Origin: Paludibacter propionicigenes WB4
GTDB taxonomy: Bacteria > Bacteroidota > Bacteroidia > Bacteroidales > Paludibacteraceae
Assembly (NCBI RefSeq): GCF_000183135.1
Contig: NC_014734.1
Span: forward strand, 1,116,001-1,180,000
DNA length: 64,000 nucleotides
Reading direction: 5' to 3'
Part shown: piece after piece, positions 36,907 through 46,742 of the stretch
How the letters are laid out: every line of letters begins with the position of its first letter
Position numbering within the stretch: the first letter of the stretch is position 1
Notes under the pieces: generated by a model
Database searches by the model: none
The model's input: only the letters and a program-made list of their open reading frames with translations
Told to the model about the DNA's origin: nothing
Translations under genes and position numbers: made by a program

Positions 36907-38019
36907 GACTTCCAAAAAATATGTGTCCGGTCTTTCTTTATCGAAAACTTCATTTACCCACATAATTGTTACCATATCGGTCTCTCCCAAATTTTCTATA
37001 TTATGCGTATAGCCAACCGGAATATCAACTACCTCCAGCCTTTCACCTGAAACAAAATATTCAATGATATCCTCCGAATCAATTTTTCGAAACCGAATAA
37101 CTCCTTTTCCACTAACTACCAAAAACTTCTCATTTTTGGTATGATGCCAGTGATTTCCCTTTATTATGTGTGGCTTGGATATATTTACAGATACTTGACC
37201 TCGTTCATTTGTTTTTAAAAACTCGGTGAATGAACCTCGTTGGTCTACGTTCATCTTCAAAGGATAACTAAAATCACTCTCCGGCAAGTAGCTCAGGTAG
37301 GTAGAATAAAGCTTTTTTTCAAATGCATTACCCATATCAGGAAGCTGTAATGTTGATCGACTATCTTTAAATTTATTCAATAGCGTTACTATCTCACCTA
37401 ATGATTTTGTATGAACCGGTGATACTTCTTCAAAATGAGGACTTGGGGCGAGAGAACTTTCAACTTTTAATTTAGCAATAAACGAATTAATCACGTCATC
37501 CACATATACCAGGTTCAAAACCGCATTTGGATCATTCACCTGAATCGGAAGATTATGTGCAATATTATTACAAAAGGTAGCCACCGCGCTGTTGTAATTA
37601 GGTCTACACCATTTACCAAAAACATTAGGTAAACGATAAACATACACTCTCGAACCGGTTTCTTTACTATAATCAAACAACAAGTCTTCTCCGGCCTTTT
37701 TGCTCTCGCCGTAGGGGTTATTTTGAGCTGCCTGAATAGATGATGTTATTAAGACTGGAGCTTTACTGTGGTATTTTTTAAGTGCATCCAATAGTTGAGA
37801 TGTGAAACCAAAATTACCGGCCATGAAATCAGCTTGATTTTCAGGTCGGTTTACTCCCGCTAAATGAAATACAAACTCACATTGACCCGCATATACATCT
37901 AATAATCTTAGATCGCTATCCACATCAAATTCCATCAAATCCTCAAATCCTTGATTTCGTAATTCAACAATCAGGTTTTTACCGACAAAACCTTTTGCAC
38001 CTGTTATGAGTATTTTCAT
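36892..38019 (-). CDS. fnlB: UDP-sugar reductase FnlB/CapF (SDR plus cupin)
   Basis: 375 residues from the ATG at 38019, which begins with the Rossmann motif MKILITGAKGFVGKNL. Catalytic 'YGESKKAGEDLLFDYS' and the C-terminal cupin half ('SFTEFLKTNERGQVSVNISKPHIIKGNHWHHTKNEKFLVVSG', zinc-binding His) match CapF, which makes the 4-keto reduction and C3 epimerisation step. An in-frame ATG at 38118 overlaps the fnlA stop and would add 33 residues, but those carry a short 7-bp repeat and no recognised fold. The last residues (VTPNL) are encoded by a CCCCTAA element. Confidence 0.88.
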   Translation of the reverse strand: MKILITGAKGFVGKNLIVELRNQGFEDLMEFDVDSDLRLLDVYAGQCEFVFHLAGVNRPENQADFMAGNFGFTSQLLDALKKYHSKAPVLITSSIQAAQNNPYGESKKAGEDLLFDYSKETGSRVYVYRLPNVFGKWCRPNYNSAVATFCNNIAHNLPIQVNDPNAVLNLVYVDDVINSFIAKLKVESSLAPSPHFEEVSPVHTKSLGEIVTLLNKFKDSRSTLQLPDMGNAFEKKLYSTYLSYLPESDFSYPLKMNVDQRGSFTEFLKTNERGQVSVNISKPHIIKGNHWHHTKNEKFLVVSGKGVIRFRKIDSEDIIEYFVSGERLEVVDIPVGYTHNIENLGETDMVTIMWVNEVFDKERPDTYFLEVTPNL

Positions 38020-38072
38020 ACGTTCATTTTTATTTTTTTTGTAATTTGTCGTATGGAACTCGCAATGAGCAT

Positions 38073-38093
38073 GGTCTTTGGTCTTTGGTTTAA
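38073..38093. repeat. Short 7-bp repeat tract in the fnlA-fnlB gap
   Basis: GGTCTTT GGTCTTT GGTTTAA, three heptamers. It lies in the in-frame extension between fnlA and the true start of fnlB and reads as KPKTKDHA there. Confidence 0.6.
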
Positions 38094-38114
38094 AAGTCTG
38101 TTTTATTGCTCGTT

Positions 38115-39134
38115 TCATTTACTGATTCCGTCTCTTATAAATTCCAGCTTCAATAAAAGCTGTTTCATCCCCTCCTCATCCAGTCTTGTTGTGTTATGTG
38201 AATGATAATCTTCAATTTGTGAAACTTTTTCTTCACCTTCAACAAAATATTTATCATAATTCAAATCACGCGCATCGCACGGAATTCGGTAATAATTACC
38301 CATATCTTCACTTTTTGCCATCTCTTCACGGGTAACCAAGGTTTCATATAGTTTTTCGCCATGACGAGTTCCGATAACTCTCACTTTTGTGTTTGTTTTA
38401 TACAAACCTATCAAGGCCTTTGCCAAAACATCCAAGGTTGCAGCAGGAGCCTTTTGAACAAATAAGTCACCATTCTCTCCATGCTCAAATGCATAGATGA
38501 CCAAATCGACTGCATCATCCAACGTCATCATATAACGAGTCATATTCGGATCTGTTATGGTTATATCATTTCCAGCCTGCATTTGATCAACCCATAATGG
38601 AATAACAGAACCACGACTTGCCATCACATTACCATATCGCGTGCAACAAATTGTCGTTTTAGCATCTTTCCCTAATGCACGAGCTTTTGCAATAGCTACT
38701 TTTTCCATCATAGCCTTAGATATACCCATAGCATTGATCGGATAGCAAGCCTTATCTGTTGAAAGAACAACAACATTTTTTACACCGTGTTCAATAGCAG
38801 AATCCAGAACATTTTCGGTTCCAATTACATTTGTTCGAACAGCCTGCATAGGGAAAAACTCACAGGAAGGAACTTGTTTCAGGGCTGCTGCAGCAAAAAC
38901 ATAGTCGACACCTTTCATCGCACCATCAACTGAGCGTTTATCACGAACATCACCTATGTAAAATCTTATTTTAGGATTCTGATATTGGTGACGCATGTCA
39001 TCCTGTTTCTTTTCATCGCGTGAAAAAATACGGATTTCCTTAATGTCTGTATCGAGAAAACGGTTAAGCACAGCATTGCCAAAAGAACCCGTTCCTCCTG
39101 TAATTAGTAAAATCTTATCTTTAAAAATGGACAT
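38115..39134 (-). CDS. fnlA: UDP-GlcNAc 4,6-dehydratase (5-inverting) FnlA/CapE
   Basis: 339 residues, SDR: 'LITGGTGSFGNAVLNRFL', 'IFSRDEKKQDDMRHQY', 'GDVRDKRSVDGAMKGVDYVFAAAALKQVPSCEFFP', and 'STDKACYPINAMGISKAMMEKV'. The MxxxK motif in place of YxxxK is the CapE form. It starts the three-enzyme route from UDP-GlcNAc to UDP-L-FucNAc. The downstream fnlB ATG at 38118 overlaps its stop by 4 bp. Assignment is strong because all three partners follow in order. Confidence 0.92.
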   Translation of the reverse strand: MSIFKDKILLITGGTGSFGNAVLNRFLDTDIKEIRIFSRDEKKQDDMRHQYQNPKIRFYIGDVRDKRSVDGAMKGVDYVFAAAALKQVPSCEFFPMQAVRTNVIGTENVLDSAIEHGVKNVVVLSTDKACYPINAMGISKAMMEKVAIAKARALGKDAKTTICCTRYGNVMASRGSVIPLWVDQMQAGNDITITDPNMTRYMMTLDDAVDLVIYAFEHGENGDLFVQKAPAATLDVLAKALIGLYKTNTKVRVIGTRHGEKLYETLVTREEMAKSEDMGNYYRIPCDARDLNYDKYFVEGEEKVSQIEDYHSHNTTRLDEEGMKQLLLKLEFIRDGISK

Positions 39135-39137
39135 AAT

Positions 39138-40358
39138 TTATATCTGTTTGCATAATAATTTTTCATATAATAAAATGTATTCATTAAACTGTTTTTGGTT
39201 ATTATAAAACTTCTGAGCACGTTCTAAGCAGTTTTCTGAATAAAAAGCTTTTCCTTTTATTTTTATTTGTTCAATAGCAGCAACTAATTGTACTAAATTT
39301 CCTTTTTCAACGATTAAACCCGTTTCAGGAGTAATCAACTCTGGACTTGCAGTACAATTATATACAATACCGGGAGTTCCACAGGCAAAACCTTCTACAG
39401 TAGTTAAACCAAAAGATTCTTCAGAAGACAAATTCAAAACTAAATCTGCTACTGAATAAAATTCAGCTAATTCACTAATACTCTCTGTCCTTTGTAAACC
39501 AATAATATTTGTCGGAAGAGCTTTGATTTGTTTTTTGTTCAATCCTATAAGTATAATTTTTGTGTTACAATCAACATTTTTGCTTAACTCAATAAACTCA
39601 TTAAGTCCTTTTCTTGCACTCCATATACTAGCAACACCTAATAAAATGAAACTATTATTTAATTCATATCTATCTTTGATTGTCCTTTCTTCAATGGGTT
39701 TAAATAACGAAGTGTCAATTCCATTATGTATAATTACTGATGGAATATCTGACATAAATGACTTTTTTAAGACATGTTCTAGCCAATTTGAAACTGATAC
39801 CAACTTCAAAGTTGGGATAGAGTTGAAAAGCTTTTTTTTTAGCTGGAAATTTTTCTCAGAACGATCGACAAAAAAACTGGCCGGATATTCGTTTATTTGC
39901 GGACACTTATAACATTGTGTTCTCCATTTGGAGCACGCAATAGAATCAAAATACGTACAATGTCCAGTAAAACTCCAACAATCATGAAGTGTCCACACTA
40001 CTGGAATCCCTGCACAAGATAAATAATTAAAAAGAATCTCAATATTCAAGTAATAACCATGTAAATTGTGCAAATGAATAATGGTTGGTTCTATCTTTTT
40101 TATTTGTTTTATCAAATTTTTAGTTGCTCTTTTTGACCCAATTCCATGTCGATCAAACAATCTTGTTTGAACACCGTGAAATATCAAGTCCCAAGCATTA
40201 CCAATTCTAATTAAATGAGATTTACTCGAGTTTTTATCTCTACCGTATGCGATATAACTTTCCCAACCATTACTGATTGCAAATTGTCCAATTTGCTCCG
40301 CGATACGTCCTGTAGAACAAGAATTGGCATCACTATTTATCTGCAATAACTTTTGCAT
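39138..40358 (-). CDS. Glycosyltransferase family 4
   Basis: 406 residues. 'GYYLNIEILFNYLSCAGIPVVWTLHDCWSFTGHC' and 'CTYFDSIACSKWRTQCYKCPQINEYP' belong to a GT4 subgroup found in Bacteroidota polysaccharide loci; the catalytic half shows 'LLGVASIWSARKGLNEFIEL', 'IGLNKKQIKALPTNIIGL', 'VLNLSSEESFGLTTVEGFACGTPGIVY'. Donor and acceptor are unknown. It ends 3 bp before the fnlA start, so fnlA is coupled to it. Confidence 0.85.
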   Translation of the reverse strand: MQKLLQINSDANSCSTGRIAEQIGQFAISNGWESYIAYGRDKNSSKSHLIRIGNAWDLIFHGVQTRLFDRHGIGSKRATKNLIKQIKKIEPTIIHLHNLHGYYLNIEILFNYLSCAGIPVVWTLHDCWSFTGHCTYFDSIACSKWRTQCYKCPQINEYPASFFVDRSEKNFQLKKKLFNSIPTLKLVSVSNWLEHVLKKSFMSDIPSVIIHNGIDTSLFKPIEERTIKDRYELNNSFILLGVASIWSARKGLNEFIELSKNVDCNTKIILIGLNKKQIKALPTNIIGLQRTESISELAEFYSVADLVLNLSSEESFGLTTVEGFACGTPGIVYNCTASPELITPETGLIVEKGNLVQLVAAIEQIKIKGKAFYSENCLERAQKFYNNQKQFNEYILLYEKLLCKQI

Positions 40359-40468
40359 GTTTAAAATTTATATTTTTTATATCTAGAATACAAAATAGCG
40401 ATTTTTAATTACAAAGTATACTTACAATCTCTGAAATTCAAATTACATATTCACTATTATTGAAATTA

Positions 40469-41587
40469 TTACTCACTTCCTCTTTTTAATGCACTTCTTA
40501 ATGCATAAATATATTTCTTTCCAAATTTAAGATCAGGCTCCATATAATTACCTTCTCCCCATTCGTTCCATGACTTAAGGAAACAAATTCTATCATCTTC
40601 CGGCTTTGAATTTATCATATTAAACACTTGTAATGCATGCTTTTCAAATAATTCAGGGGTAGATTTAGTATATAAGTAACCATTATAACCGCTTCGTGGA
40701 GTATGATCCCAGTTAGGTATTAATGTTGGAAATATATTATTAATCTTTTCTTCCTTTCCTACAAATTGTAACATTGCCTTAGCGTATCTTATCCGCATCG
40801 GTCTATGAAAAATCAAGTTTTCAGACTTTCTTATCGCCGTTTTAATAAAATTCAAAAAAAAGTTTTTGTCAATCGTTATTTGGTCTAGCCGACATGAATT
40901 AACTGCATCAAATCCTGCATTTATTATTTTTTTATATTCAGTCTCTATTCTAAGCGTGTAACCTATGAAATAGATACCTTTCAATCCATTTTTGAGAGCA
41001 AGAGTTTTCCATTCCTGAATAAAAGAATCTACTTTGGGAAAATCAAGAGGTTTATAAATCATAAAAATAGGTCTATCGTCTATTTTTAGATAACGAGAAT
41101 CTCTAAATGCACTTAAAAGCGAATAAAAATGTTTAGCATTATCATCCTTACCAGGATATGTCTGTTCAACAAGTAGTTTCTTACTCTTAACCTTAGCATC
41201 TTTATTCCAAAATTTCGAGTACCAAGACTCATTGGCCCAACACAAACAAAACGGGAAATCAGGTTTTCCCAATTTTACGACTTCATTGAATGGCAGTTCT
41301 AACTCCTGCTTTTCATTTCCAAACCAATAGTGATAATAGCAGAATCCTTCAATTCCAGCCTCCTGCGCTAGTTCTGCCTGGGCCTGACGGACTTCTGATA
41401 ACCGCAAATCATAGAAACCTAGGTCAGCGGGGATATGAGGCTGATAATGTCCAGAAAAAAGAGGTTTAGCCTTTGCAACATTTGTCCACTCTGTGAAGCC
41501 TTTTCCCCACCATAAATTATTATCTAACGTTGGATGATACTGCGGTAAATAGAAAGCAATAACTTTAATCTTATTGTTAATATTCAT
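40469..41587 (-). CDS. WbsX-like (GH99-type) protein
   Basis: 372 residues from ATG 41587 (a longer TTG frame would overlap the polymerase gene). 'VIAFYLPQYHPTLDNNLWWGKGFTEWTNVAKAKPLFSGHYQPHIPADLGFYDLRL' is the WbsX family signature; C-terminal 'FLKSWNEWGEGNYMEPDLKFGKKYIYALR' is also typical. WbsX proteins have a glycoside hydrolase family 99-like fold and sit in O-antigen loci. Whether they transfer or cleave sugars is uncertain. It starts 2 bp after the Wzy-type gene stop. Confidence 0.88.
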   Translation of the reverse strand: MNINNKIKVIAFYLPQYHPTLDNNLWWGKGFTEWTNVAKAKPLFSGHYQPHIPADLGFYDLRLSEVRQAQAELAQEAGIEGFCYYHYWFGNEKQELELPFNEVVKLGKPDFPFCLCWANESWYSKFWNKDAKVKSKKLLVEQTYPGKDDNAKHFYSLLSAFRDSRYLKIDDRPIFMIYKPLDFPKVDSFIQEWKTLALKNGLKGIYFIGYTLRIETEYKKIINAGFDAVNSCRLDQITIDKNFFLNFIKTAIRKSENLIFHRPMRIRYAKAMLQFVGKEEKINNIFPTLIPNWDHTPRSGYNGYLYTKSTPELFEKHALQVFNMINSKPEDDRICFLKSWNEWGEGNYMEPDLKFGKKYIYALRSALKRGSE

Positions 41588-41589
41588 TT

Positions 41590-42873
41590 TTAAATTTTCA
41601 CACATTCGTTTTTTAATTGTTTTAAATACTCGTAATTCCACACGCGGCCCATGGCAAACCAAAAAGGTAAGATATACATATATGCCAAAGTAAGAGAATT
41701 AGAACCAACCATAGCCGAAAGAACATAACAAATAATCACTAATTCTATAATTAAATACTTGATGTTAATAAACGCTCTTATCAAAGTCATAATTATTATA
41801 ATAAAAAACCATGTTGAACCAACCAATCCACTTTCATAAAGTAATTTATAATAATTCGCATCATTTACATGAGGCAATCCAAACATTCCAGCAGAAGAAC
41901 CACCGGCTCCCATTCCGTGACCAAATATATGATAATCCCAATTTCTTATTAAGTAAGCATGTTGATCAGTACGCTCACTAATTGCATCATTGAAAGACAT
42001 TTGTTTTAATCTACCTATTACGCTATCAATTACAATATCTAGTCTATCCCTAAATAGAAACATAGCAAAAACATAAACTAGAGCTATCAGTGAACAAAGT
42101 ATAATGAGCAAAACTAGTGATTGTCTTCTACCTCTAACACAAAAGCCATATATTATAAAAGCCAGCAATACAACAACAGAATAAAAGATAGCAATTCTCA
42201 TTTGCGAAAGAAAAGCTGTTAGTATGCATACAAATATCATTATGTAGTTCATTATTGATACTTTTACACCCCTATAATATGTTATCGCAAGAGCAACTGC
42301 AATTGAAAATATCGCAAAATGGCTTATTGCATATTCATCTTGAAGAAAAGAAGAAAATCGTTGAAAAGCCAGAATATTGTCTTTATTATAATTTGTATCC
42401 GCAAACCATACATTATTTTTTATCTCTACTAATCTATCTAAATACCATTCTGGAGCACTAAAATATAAATAAAAGCCTATGAGAAAAACGATAATATTTC
42501 CATATAAGAAATACTTATAAAATTTATGTGATGTTTCATTCTGGTTAGAGCCAACATAAAAGAATAACATTGCCCACAAATAATTTACCATATCGTTCAC
42601 ATAACATATAATTGGACAGCCATTATAAATGTATATAACAATAGATAAGATATTGTATAAAATAAATCCTGAAAAAAATTTGTCAAAGAGAGTGAATTTT
42701 GTTCTAAAGGTAATATACAAACTAACAATCATAGCCCAAAGTTTGACAATAGTATCAAGTTTCCATATTCCAAAATAAAATCCAATGAATGAGAAAATAA
42801 AAAATACAGGATATATATAATTAACCTGATTGTATTTGTTTATTTTTATCTGCTGTATATTTAGGTCCATCAA
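41590..42873 (-). CDS. wzy: Polysaccharide polymerase, Wzy-like
   Basis: 427 residues with about eleven predicted membrane helices and short loops, plus a larger periplasmic loop around 'FGHGMGAGGSSAGMFGLPHVNDANYYKLLYESGLVGSTWFFI' that resembles the active region of O-antigen polymerases and ligases. Sequence is very Ile/Phe/Tyr rich, as usual for Wzy. It is the only polymerase candidate in the locus, and together with Wzx and Wzz supports a Wzy-dependent pathway. Wzy proteins are too divergent to name a linkage. Confidence 0.75.
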   Translation of the reverse strand: MMDLNIQQIKINKYNQVNYIYPVFFIFSFIGFYFGIWKLDTIVKLWAMIVSLYITFRTKFTLFDKFFSGFILYNILSIVIYIYNGCPIICYVNDMVNYLWAMLFFYVGSNQNETSHKFYKYFLYGNIIVFLIGFYLYFSAPEWYLDRLVEIKNNVWFADTNYNKDNILAFQRFSSFLQDEYAISHFAIFSIAVALAITYYRGVKVSIMNYIMIFVCILTAFLSQMRIAIFYSVVVLLAFIIYGFCVRGRRQSLVLLIILCSLIALVYVFAMFLFRDRLDIVIDSVIGRLKQMSFNDAISERTDQHAYLIRNWDYHIFGHGMGAGGSSAGMFGLPHVNDANYYKLLYESGLVGSTWFFIIIIMTLIRAFINIKYLIIELVIICYVLSAMVGSNSLTLAYMYILPFWFAMGRVWNYEYLKQLKNECVKI

Positions 42874-43179
42874 AAGAACATTTAAATTTGAAACTTATAT
42901 TTACGTCAAATTCACTTATTTTGAATAAAAAAAACTATCATAACCTGTATACAATTGATGACTTTCAACGAACGTATAACCTCGTCCTGTGAACCAAAAA
43001 CAAGTGTAAACAATGTAGAAATACACCCTGTTTGACGATCGTAGAGAGGAGTTTGAAGGATTTCAGTCATCGCACGTAAGTTTTTTTGAGTGAAGCATGC
43101 GAAGTCTTGACTTTTTAGATGATTTTTAATGTCAAGATAAAAGAGTCAATGAGATTTGGGGTAAAACCCCAGTATCAAA
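42874..43179. other. 306-bp gap without recognisable gene
   Basis: No long open frame. It has a locally higher GC content than its AT-rich neighbours. I see a CTTGAC/GTCAAG pairing (around 43107-43137) and a hairpin TGGGGT-AAA-ACCCCA (around 43158-43172) directly after the GT2 gene on the minus strand, without a T-run. It may be the remnant of an inserted element, or a structured untranslated region. I cannot tell which. Confidence 0.35.
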
Positions 43180-44193
43180 TCATTTTGATTTTATCTTATT
43201 TATCAAACTTGACAAGCCCATTCTTGGTATCAATATCATATTAAAAACATGCGGTATATTCATACGCGCATTGGGACTTTTAAACAACATTGTTGCTTTT
43301 GCGACAATGCTCAATCTAAATGTGAGAGATTTAGAATATTTATGGTGACAAAATTTTAAATACTTTTCTATATTATCAATATCAGCATCAATCAAGATAC
43401 GTTCAAAATACAACGCAATGTAAAATGCTAAATCACGTTTATATTTTTTAAAATCAGACATAAAACTTAATTTATCTAGAGTTTTAGAAAATAAATAAAT
43501 AGTTGATTCACATTTTTCTTTACTAACAAAATTAGCACAAACTGTATCTGAACTATATAGTATTCTATAATAATAATCAAATTTACAATCCTCTGCAAAA
43601 GCAAAGCTTTTCCCTGCAATTAACGCTGATATATTAAAATCTAAATCTTGTAAAATTAACACATTCTCATCCCAACTAAGATCAACAATAGAAGACTTTC
43701 TATATATATTTGTCCAAATGGTAAACTGATATTCTAGCCTTAAAAAAGAAGATAATGCATCAGTTTTATGTTTGACCCCATATATCTGATCTGATTTTTT
43801 GCATGTTGAATGATTTCGCTCATCAAAGAAAGTATGAGCTGGGAAAATTCCAAAATCTACATTCTTATGTTCATTCATAAAACGAATTCTCTGTTCAATA
43901 CAATACGGAGCAATTAAATCGTCAGAATCAAAGAATATAACATACTCTCCTTGACTATTTTCAAACCCGATATTTCTACATGTCTGTCCCCCCTTAGGTA
44001 ATCTATCTCTTTGAAATAACTTTATTCTATTATCTTTGCTTACAAATGATTTCAACAAATCCAATGTGCCATCTGTTGAACCATCATCAACTAATAATAA
44101 TTCCCAATCGGGATTTGTTTGAACTACAATACTGGAAATCATAGCTTCAGTATATTTCTTTCGATTAAATACTGGAATAATGATTGAAACCAT
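43180..44193 (-). CDS. Glycosyltransferase family 2
   Basis: 337 residues. 'VSIIIPVFNRKKYTEAMISSIVVQTNPDWELLLVDDGSTDGT' and 'DRLPKGGQTCRNIGFENSQGEYVIFFDSDDLI' give a GT-A domain with a DSDD metal site. The C-terminal third is rich in Lys, Tyr and Phe and has no known motif. It adds one sugar of the repeat unit on the inner face of the membrane. Composition is strongly AT-rich, like the genes around it. Donor unknown. Confidence 0.87.
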   Translation of the reverse strand: MVSIIIPVFNRKKYTEAMISSIVVQTNPDWELLLVDDGSTDGTLDLLKSFVSKDNRIKLFQRDRLPKGGQTCRNIGFENSQGEYVIFFDSDDLIAPYCIEQRIRFMNEHKNVDFGIFPAHTFFDERNHSTCKKSDQIYGVKHKTDALSSFLRLEYQFTIWTNIYRKSSIVDLSWDENVLILQDLDFNISALIAGKSFAFAEDCKFDYYYRILYSSDTVCANFVSKEKCESTIYLFSKTLDKLSFMSDFKKYKRDLAFYIALYFERILIDADIDNIEKYLKFCHHKYSKSLTFRLSIVAKATMLFKSPNARMNIPHVFNMILIPRMGLSSLINKIKSK

Positions 44194-44379
44194 CTTAGAT
44201 ATAATTAATAACTTAATTGTTTTTTAAATCATATATTTTACACATATGCAATATATATTTACTTACACATAATCATTTATGAAACACTCAGATTCATTAA
44301 CTACTGAATATTTTGCATTGACATTTTAATAATTAAATAATTCATCATTTTGTGAAATACTGATCTAATTCTTGTTTTA

Positions 44380-45792
44380 TCAATTTTCGATTTCCTCTAC
44401 GACTAATAAAAATAACAAAAAAAACAATAGTGCGATGAAAAATTTCACAACGAATGAGTATATTATTGAATCAAAACTAAATTTTCCTATTAACCAAAGT
44501 AAGAGTCCCATTCCAATACTTGCAAGCATTGGAAAAGAAAAAGATTTAAGAAATTGAATAAACGAGTAATTTAATGCTCTACTAATTAGCATGTAAAACC
44601 CTTGGAAAAAATTAATAATAAATGCTGCGATTAATCCATATCCTACAGCCTCCAAATTTTTTCCAAAAAAAACGCCGTAGACAATACCACTAACCATAAA
44701 TATCGCACTTAAAAACCCAGAATAAAAAAGCAGATCAGTACGATTTATCACTTGAAATATCGACCCAGTTGTGGATAATACCATCTGAATGCCAACTGTA
44801 AGAGCTAGTAATTTAAATACAGGAATACTTTGATTCCATTGCGAACCATACATTATATTAATTATTTCGGACGCAGAAAAATACAAAAAAACAGATAATG
44901 GAAAACCAATAGTAGCTAATATTCTGACTACTTTCAGATAGGTATTATAAACTGTCTCTTTGTCATTTTGATATTTAGAAAGTATAGGCATTAGTACCGG
45001 TGTTATCACATGAGTTAAATTAGCAACTGGCATAGTCATTAACCGATAAGATTTATCGTAATAACCTAACGCTGTTGAACTAAAATACTTTCCAATTAAT
45101 AAGTTATCAGCATTACGAGAAAAATAATTTATAAAATTAAACATAAACTGAAATAATGAAAATCGTAATATTTTTCTTATTGAATTTATATTTATTTTTA
45201 GAACAATCTTTACAGGTGATAAAAAATAATAAATAATAAATGTCACGAATCCATCAAAGATACTTTTAAATACTATAGCATAATAACTAAAACCTTTATG
45301 CGCTAATACAATTGCTAACGATCCACTGAATAGCTGAACAACAACACTTATAATTCCAATTTTTTTAAATTGCAACTTCTTTTCACATAATGCATATGGT
45401 ACAACTTGGAATGAATAAAACAAGATAGCCAATGATAGCAATCTTGATATGTTAACTAATTTAGGTTCATTGTAAAAGTTTGAAATTATAGATGCAGCAA
45501 AAAAAAATAAACCAGCAAATAAAATCCCCAATATTACTGAAAATGAAAAAATGGAATTGATGTCATTCTCTGAAAGATCTTGATTTTGAACAACTGCAGG
45601 ACCAATTCCAAAATCACTAAGTAAGTTAAAAAAAGAAACAAAGACAGTTACAATTGCTACAATACCAAATTCTGCTGGCGAAAGTATACGGGCTAAAATA
45701 GCACCAATAGAAATCGATAAAAACACATTGCTATACTTTGCAATAGCAGTGTAAATTATCCCAAAACCAAGCGATTTGCGAAAAGAAGTCAT
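44380..45792 (-). CDS. wzx: Repeat-unit flippase, Wzx-like
   Basis: 470 residues with about twelve to fourteen membrane helices. 'SLGFGIIYTAIAKYSNVFLSISIGAILARILSPAEFGIVAIVTVFVSFFNLLSDFGIGPAVVQNQDL' matches the MOP-superfamily polysaccharide transporter opening. It moves the lipid-linked repeat unit across the inner membrane. The start overlaps the GT2 stop at 45792 by one base (TAATG). The gap 44194-44379 downstream holds no visible feature. Confidence 0.87.
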   Translation of the reverse strand: MTSFRKSLGFGIIYTAIAKYSNVFLSISIGAILARILSPAEFGIVAIVTVFVSFFNLLSDFGIGPAVVQNQDLSENDINSIFSFSVILGILFAGLFFFAASIISNFYNEPKLVNISRLLSLAILFYSFQVVPYALCEKKLQFKKIGIISVVVQLFSGSLAIVLAHKGFSYYAIVFKSIFDGFVTFIIYYFLSPVKIVLKININSIRKILRFSLFQFMFNFINYFSRNADNLLIGKYFSSTALGYYDKSYRLMTMPVANLTHVITPVLMPILSKYQNDKETVYNTYLKVVRILATIGFPLSVFLYFSASEIINIMYGSQWNQSIPVFKLLALTVGIQMVLSTTGSIFQVINRTDLLFYSGFLSAIFMVSGIVYGVFFGKNLEAVGYGLIAAFIINFFQGFYMLISRALNYSFIQFLKSFSFPMLASIGMGLLLWLIGKFSFDSIIYSFVVKFFIALLFFLLFLLVVEEIEN

Positions 45793-46736
45793 TACTTTAT
45801 TATTCGTTTTATTTTTTCTGAAGTGAATAAGACTGCGACCTCAATAGGGAAAAAAAATTTAAAAATATTAGTTGAGTTTTTTGAAAACCAAATATAAAAA
45901 AAAGCCTTTAATAACTCTTTATTGTTTATTTTATGATACATCCACAACCTCCATGACTGTTTCTTATAAATATCAAGTTGCAAAATTGTTCTTTCTAAAT
46001 TGCTTATTGGCAATTTTAAATAGTTATCAAAAATCTCGTTAATCAAACCATCTTTTCCGTAATTCCAGTTTTTATTTTCTTGTCCTGGCTGCGTAATTTT
46101 TACTGGAAGTTTTGTAAAATGAAAAGTATCTCCATTTAAACACGAATACGCCACAAAATAAATAAATGGGTAGATATTTCCAAGTTTCCTTTCGATGTAG
46201 GAATCTAACAATCCATCTCTATTCATGATCAAACCACTTAATTGATGACCTCTCCATGAATTACGAACGCAATTATTAAATCCTGCTTTCCAATGACTGT
46301 TTTCTAATTTATTGTCCCTTCCTTCAGCTAAATAATTGCCGTTAACATCTATCGAAATAAAACTTGGAATAACACAATATGTTTCAGGATGATTATTTAA
46401 ATAATCCAATGATTGCATTAAATAATCTTGTTCTATATAGTCATCATCGCCTAAATACATTACAAATTTCCCCGTTGCATTCTTTAATGTAAATAGCGCA
46501 TTTTTTTCTAGACCGATGTTTTCTTTCTGTAAAAAGTATTTCAGCCGAATTTCTTTTTGTTCATTTCTAAATTGAGTTATAACTTCATGCGTATTGTCGT
46601 TTGAATTGTTATTTGAAACAATAATTTCAATTTCATTTTGTAAACTCCCATTGACAATATATTCAGATAACAATTCTAAATTCTTTAAAAGAAATATTGA
46701 TCTATTATATGTAGGTATTAGTATTGATAATTTCAT
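45792..46736 (-). CDS. Glycosyltransferase family 2
   Basis: 314 residues. 'LSILIPTYNRSIFLLKNLELL' and 'FVMYLGDDDYIEQDYLMQS' form the GT-A nucleotide-sugar site. A C-terminal segment 'QLDIYKKQSWRLWMYHKINNKELLKAFFYIW' resembles the abequosyl-transferase-like glycosyltransferases of dideoxyhexose loci (for example WbaV relatives), and it sits directly downstream of the dideoxyhexose genes. A role in dideoxyhexose transfer is plausible but not proven. Confidence 0.8.
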   Translation of the reverse strand: MKLSILIPTYNRSIFLLKNLELLSEYIVNGSLQNEIEIIVSNNNSNDNTHEVITQFRNEQKEIRLKYFLQKENIGLEKNALFTLKNATGKFVMYLGDDDYIEQDYLMQSLDYLNNHPETYCVIPSFISIDVNGNYLAEGRDNKLENSHWKAGFNNCVRNSWRGHQLSGLIMNRDGLLDSYIERKLGNIYPFIYFVAYSCLNGDTFHFTKLPVKITQPGQENKNWNYGKDGLINEIFDNYLKLPISNLERTILQLDIYKKQSWRLWMYHKINNKELLKAFFYIWFSKNSTNIFKFFFPIEVAVLFTSEKIKRIIK

Positions 46737-46742
46737 AAGGGA

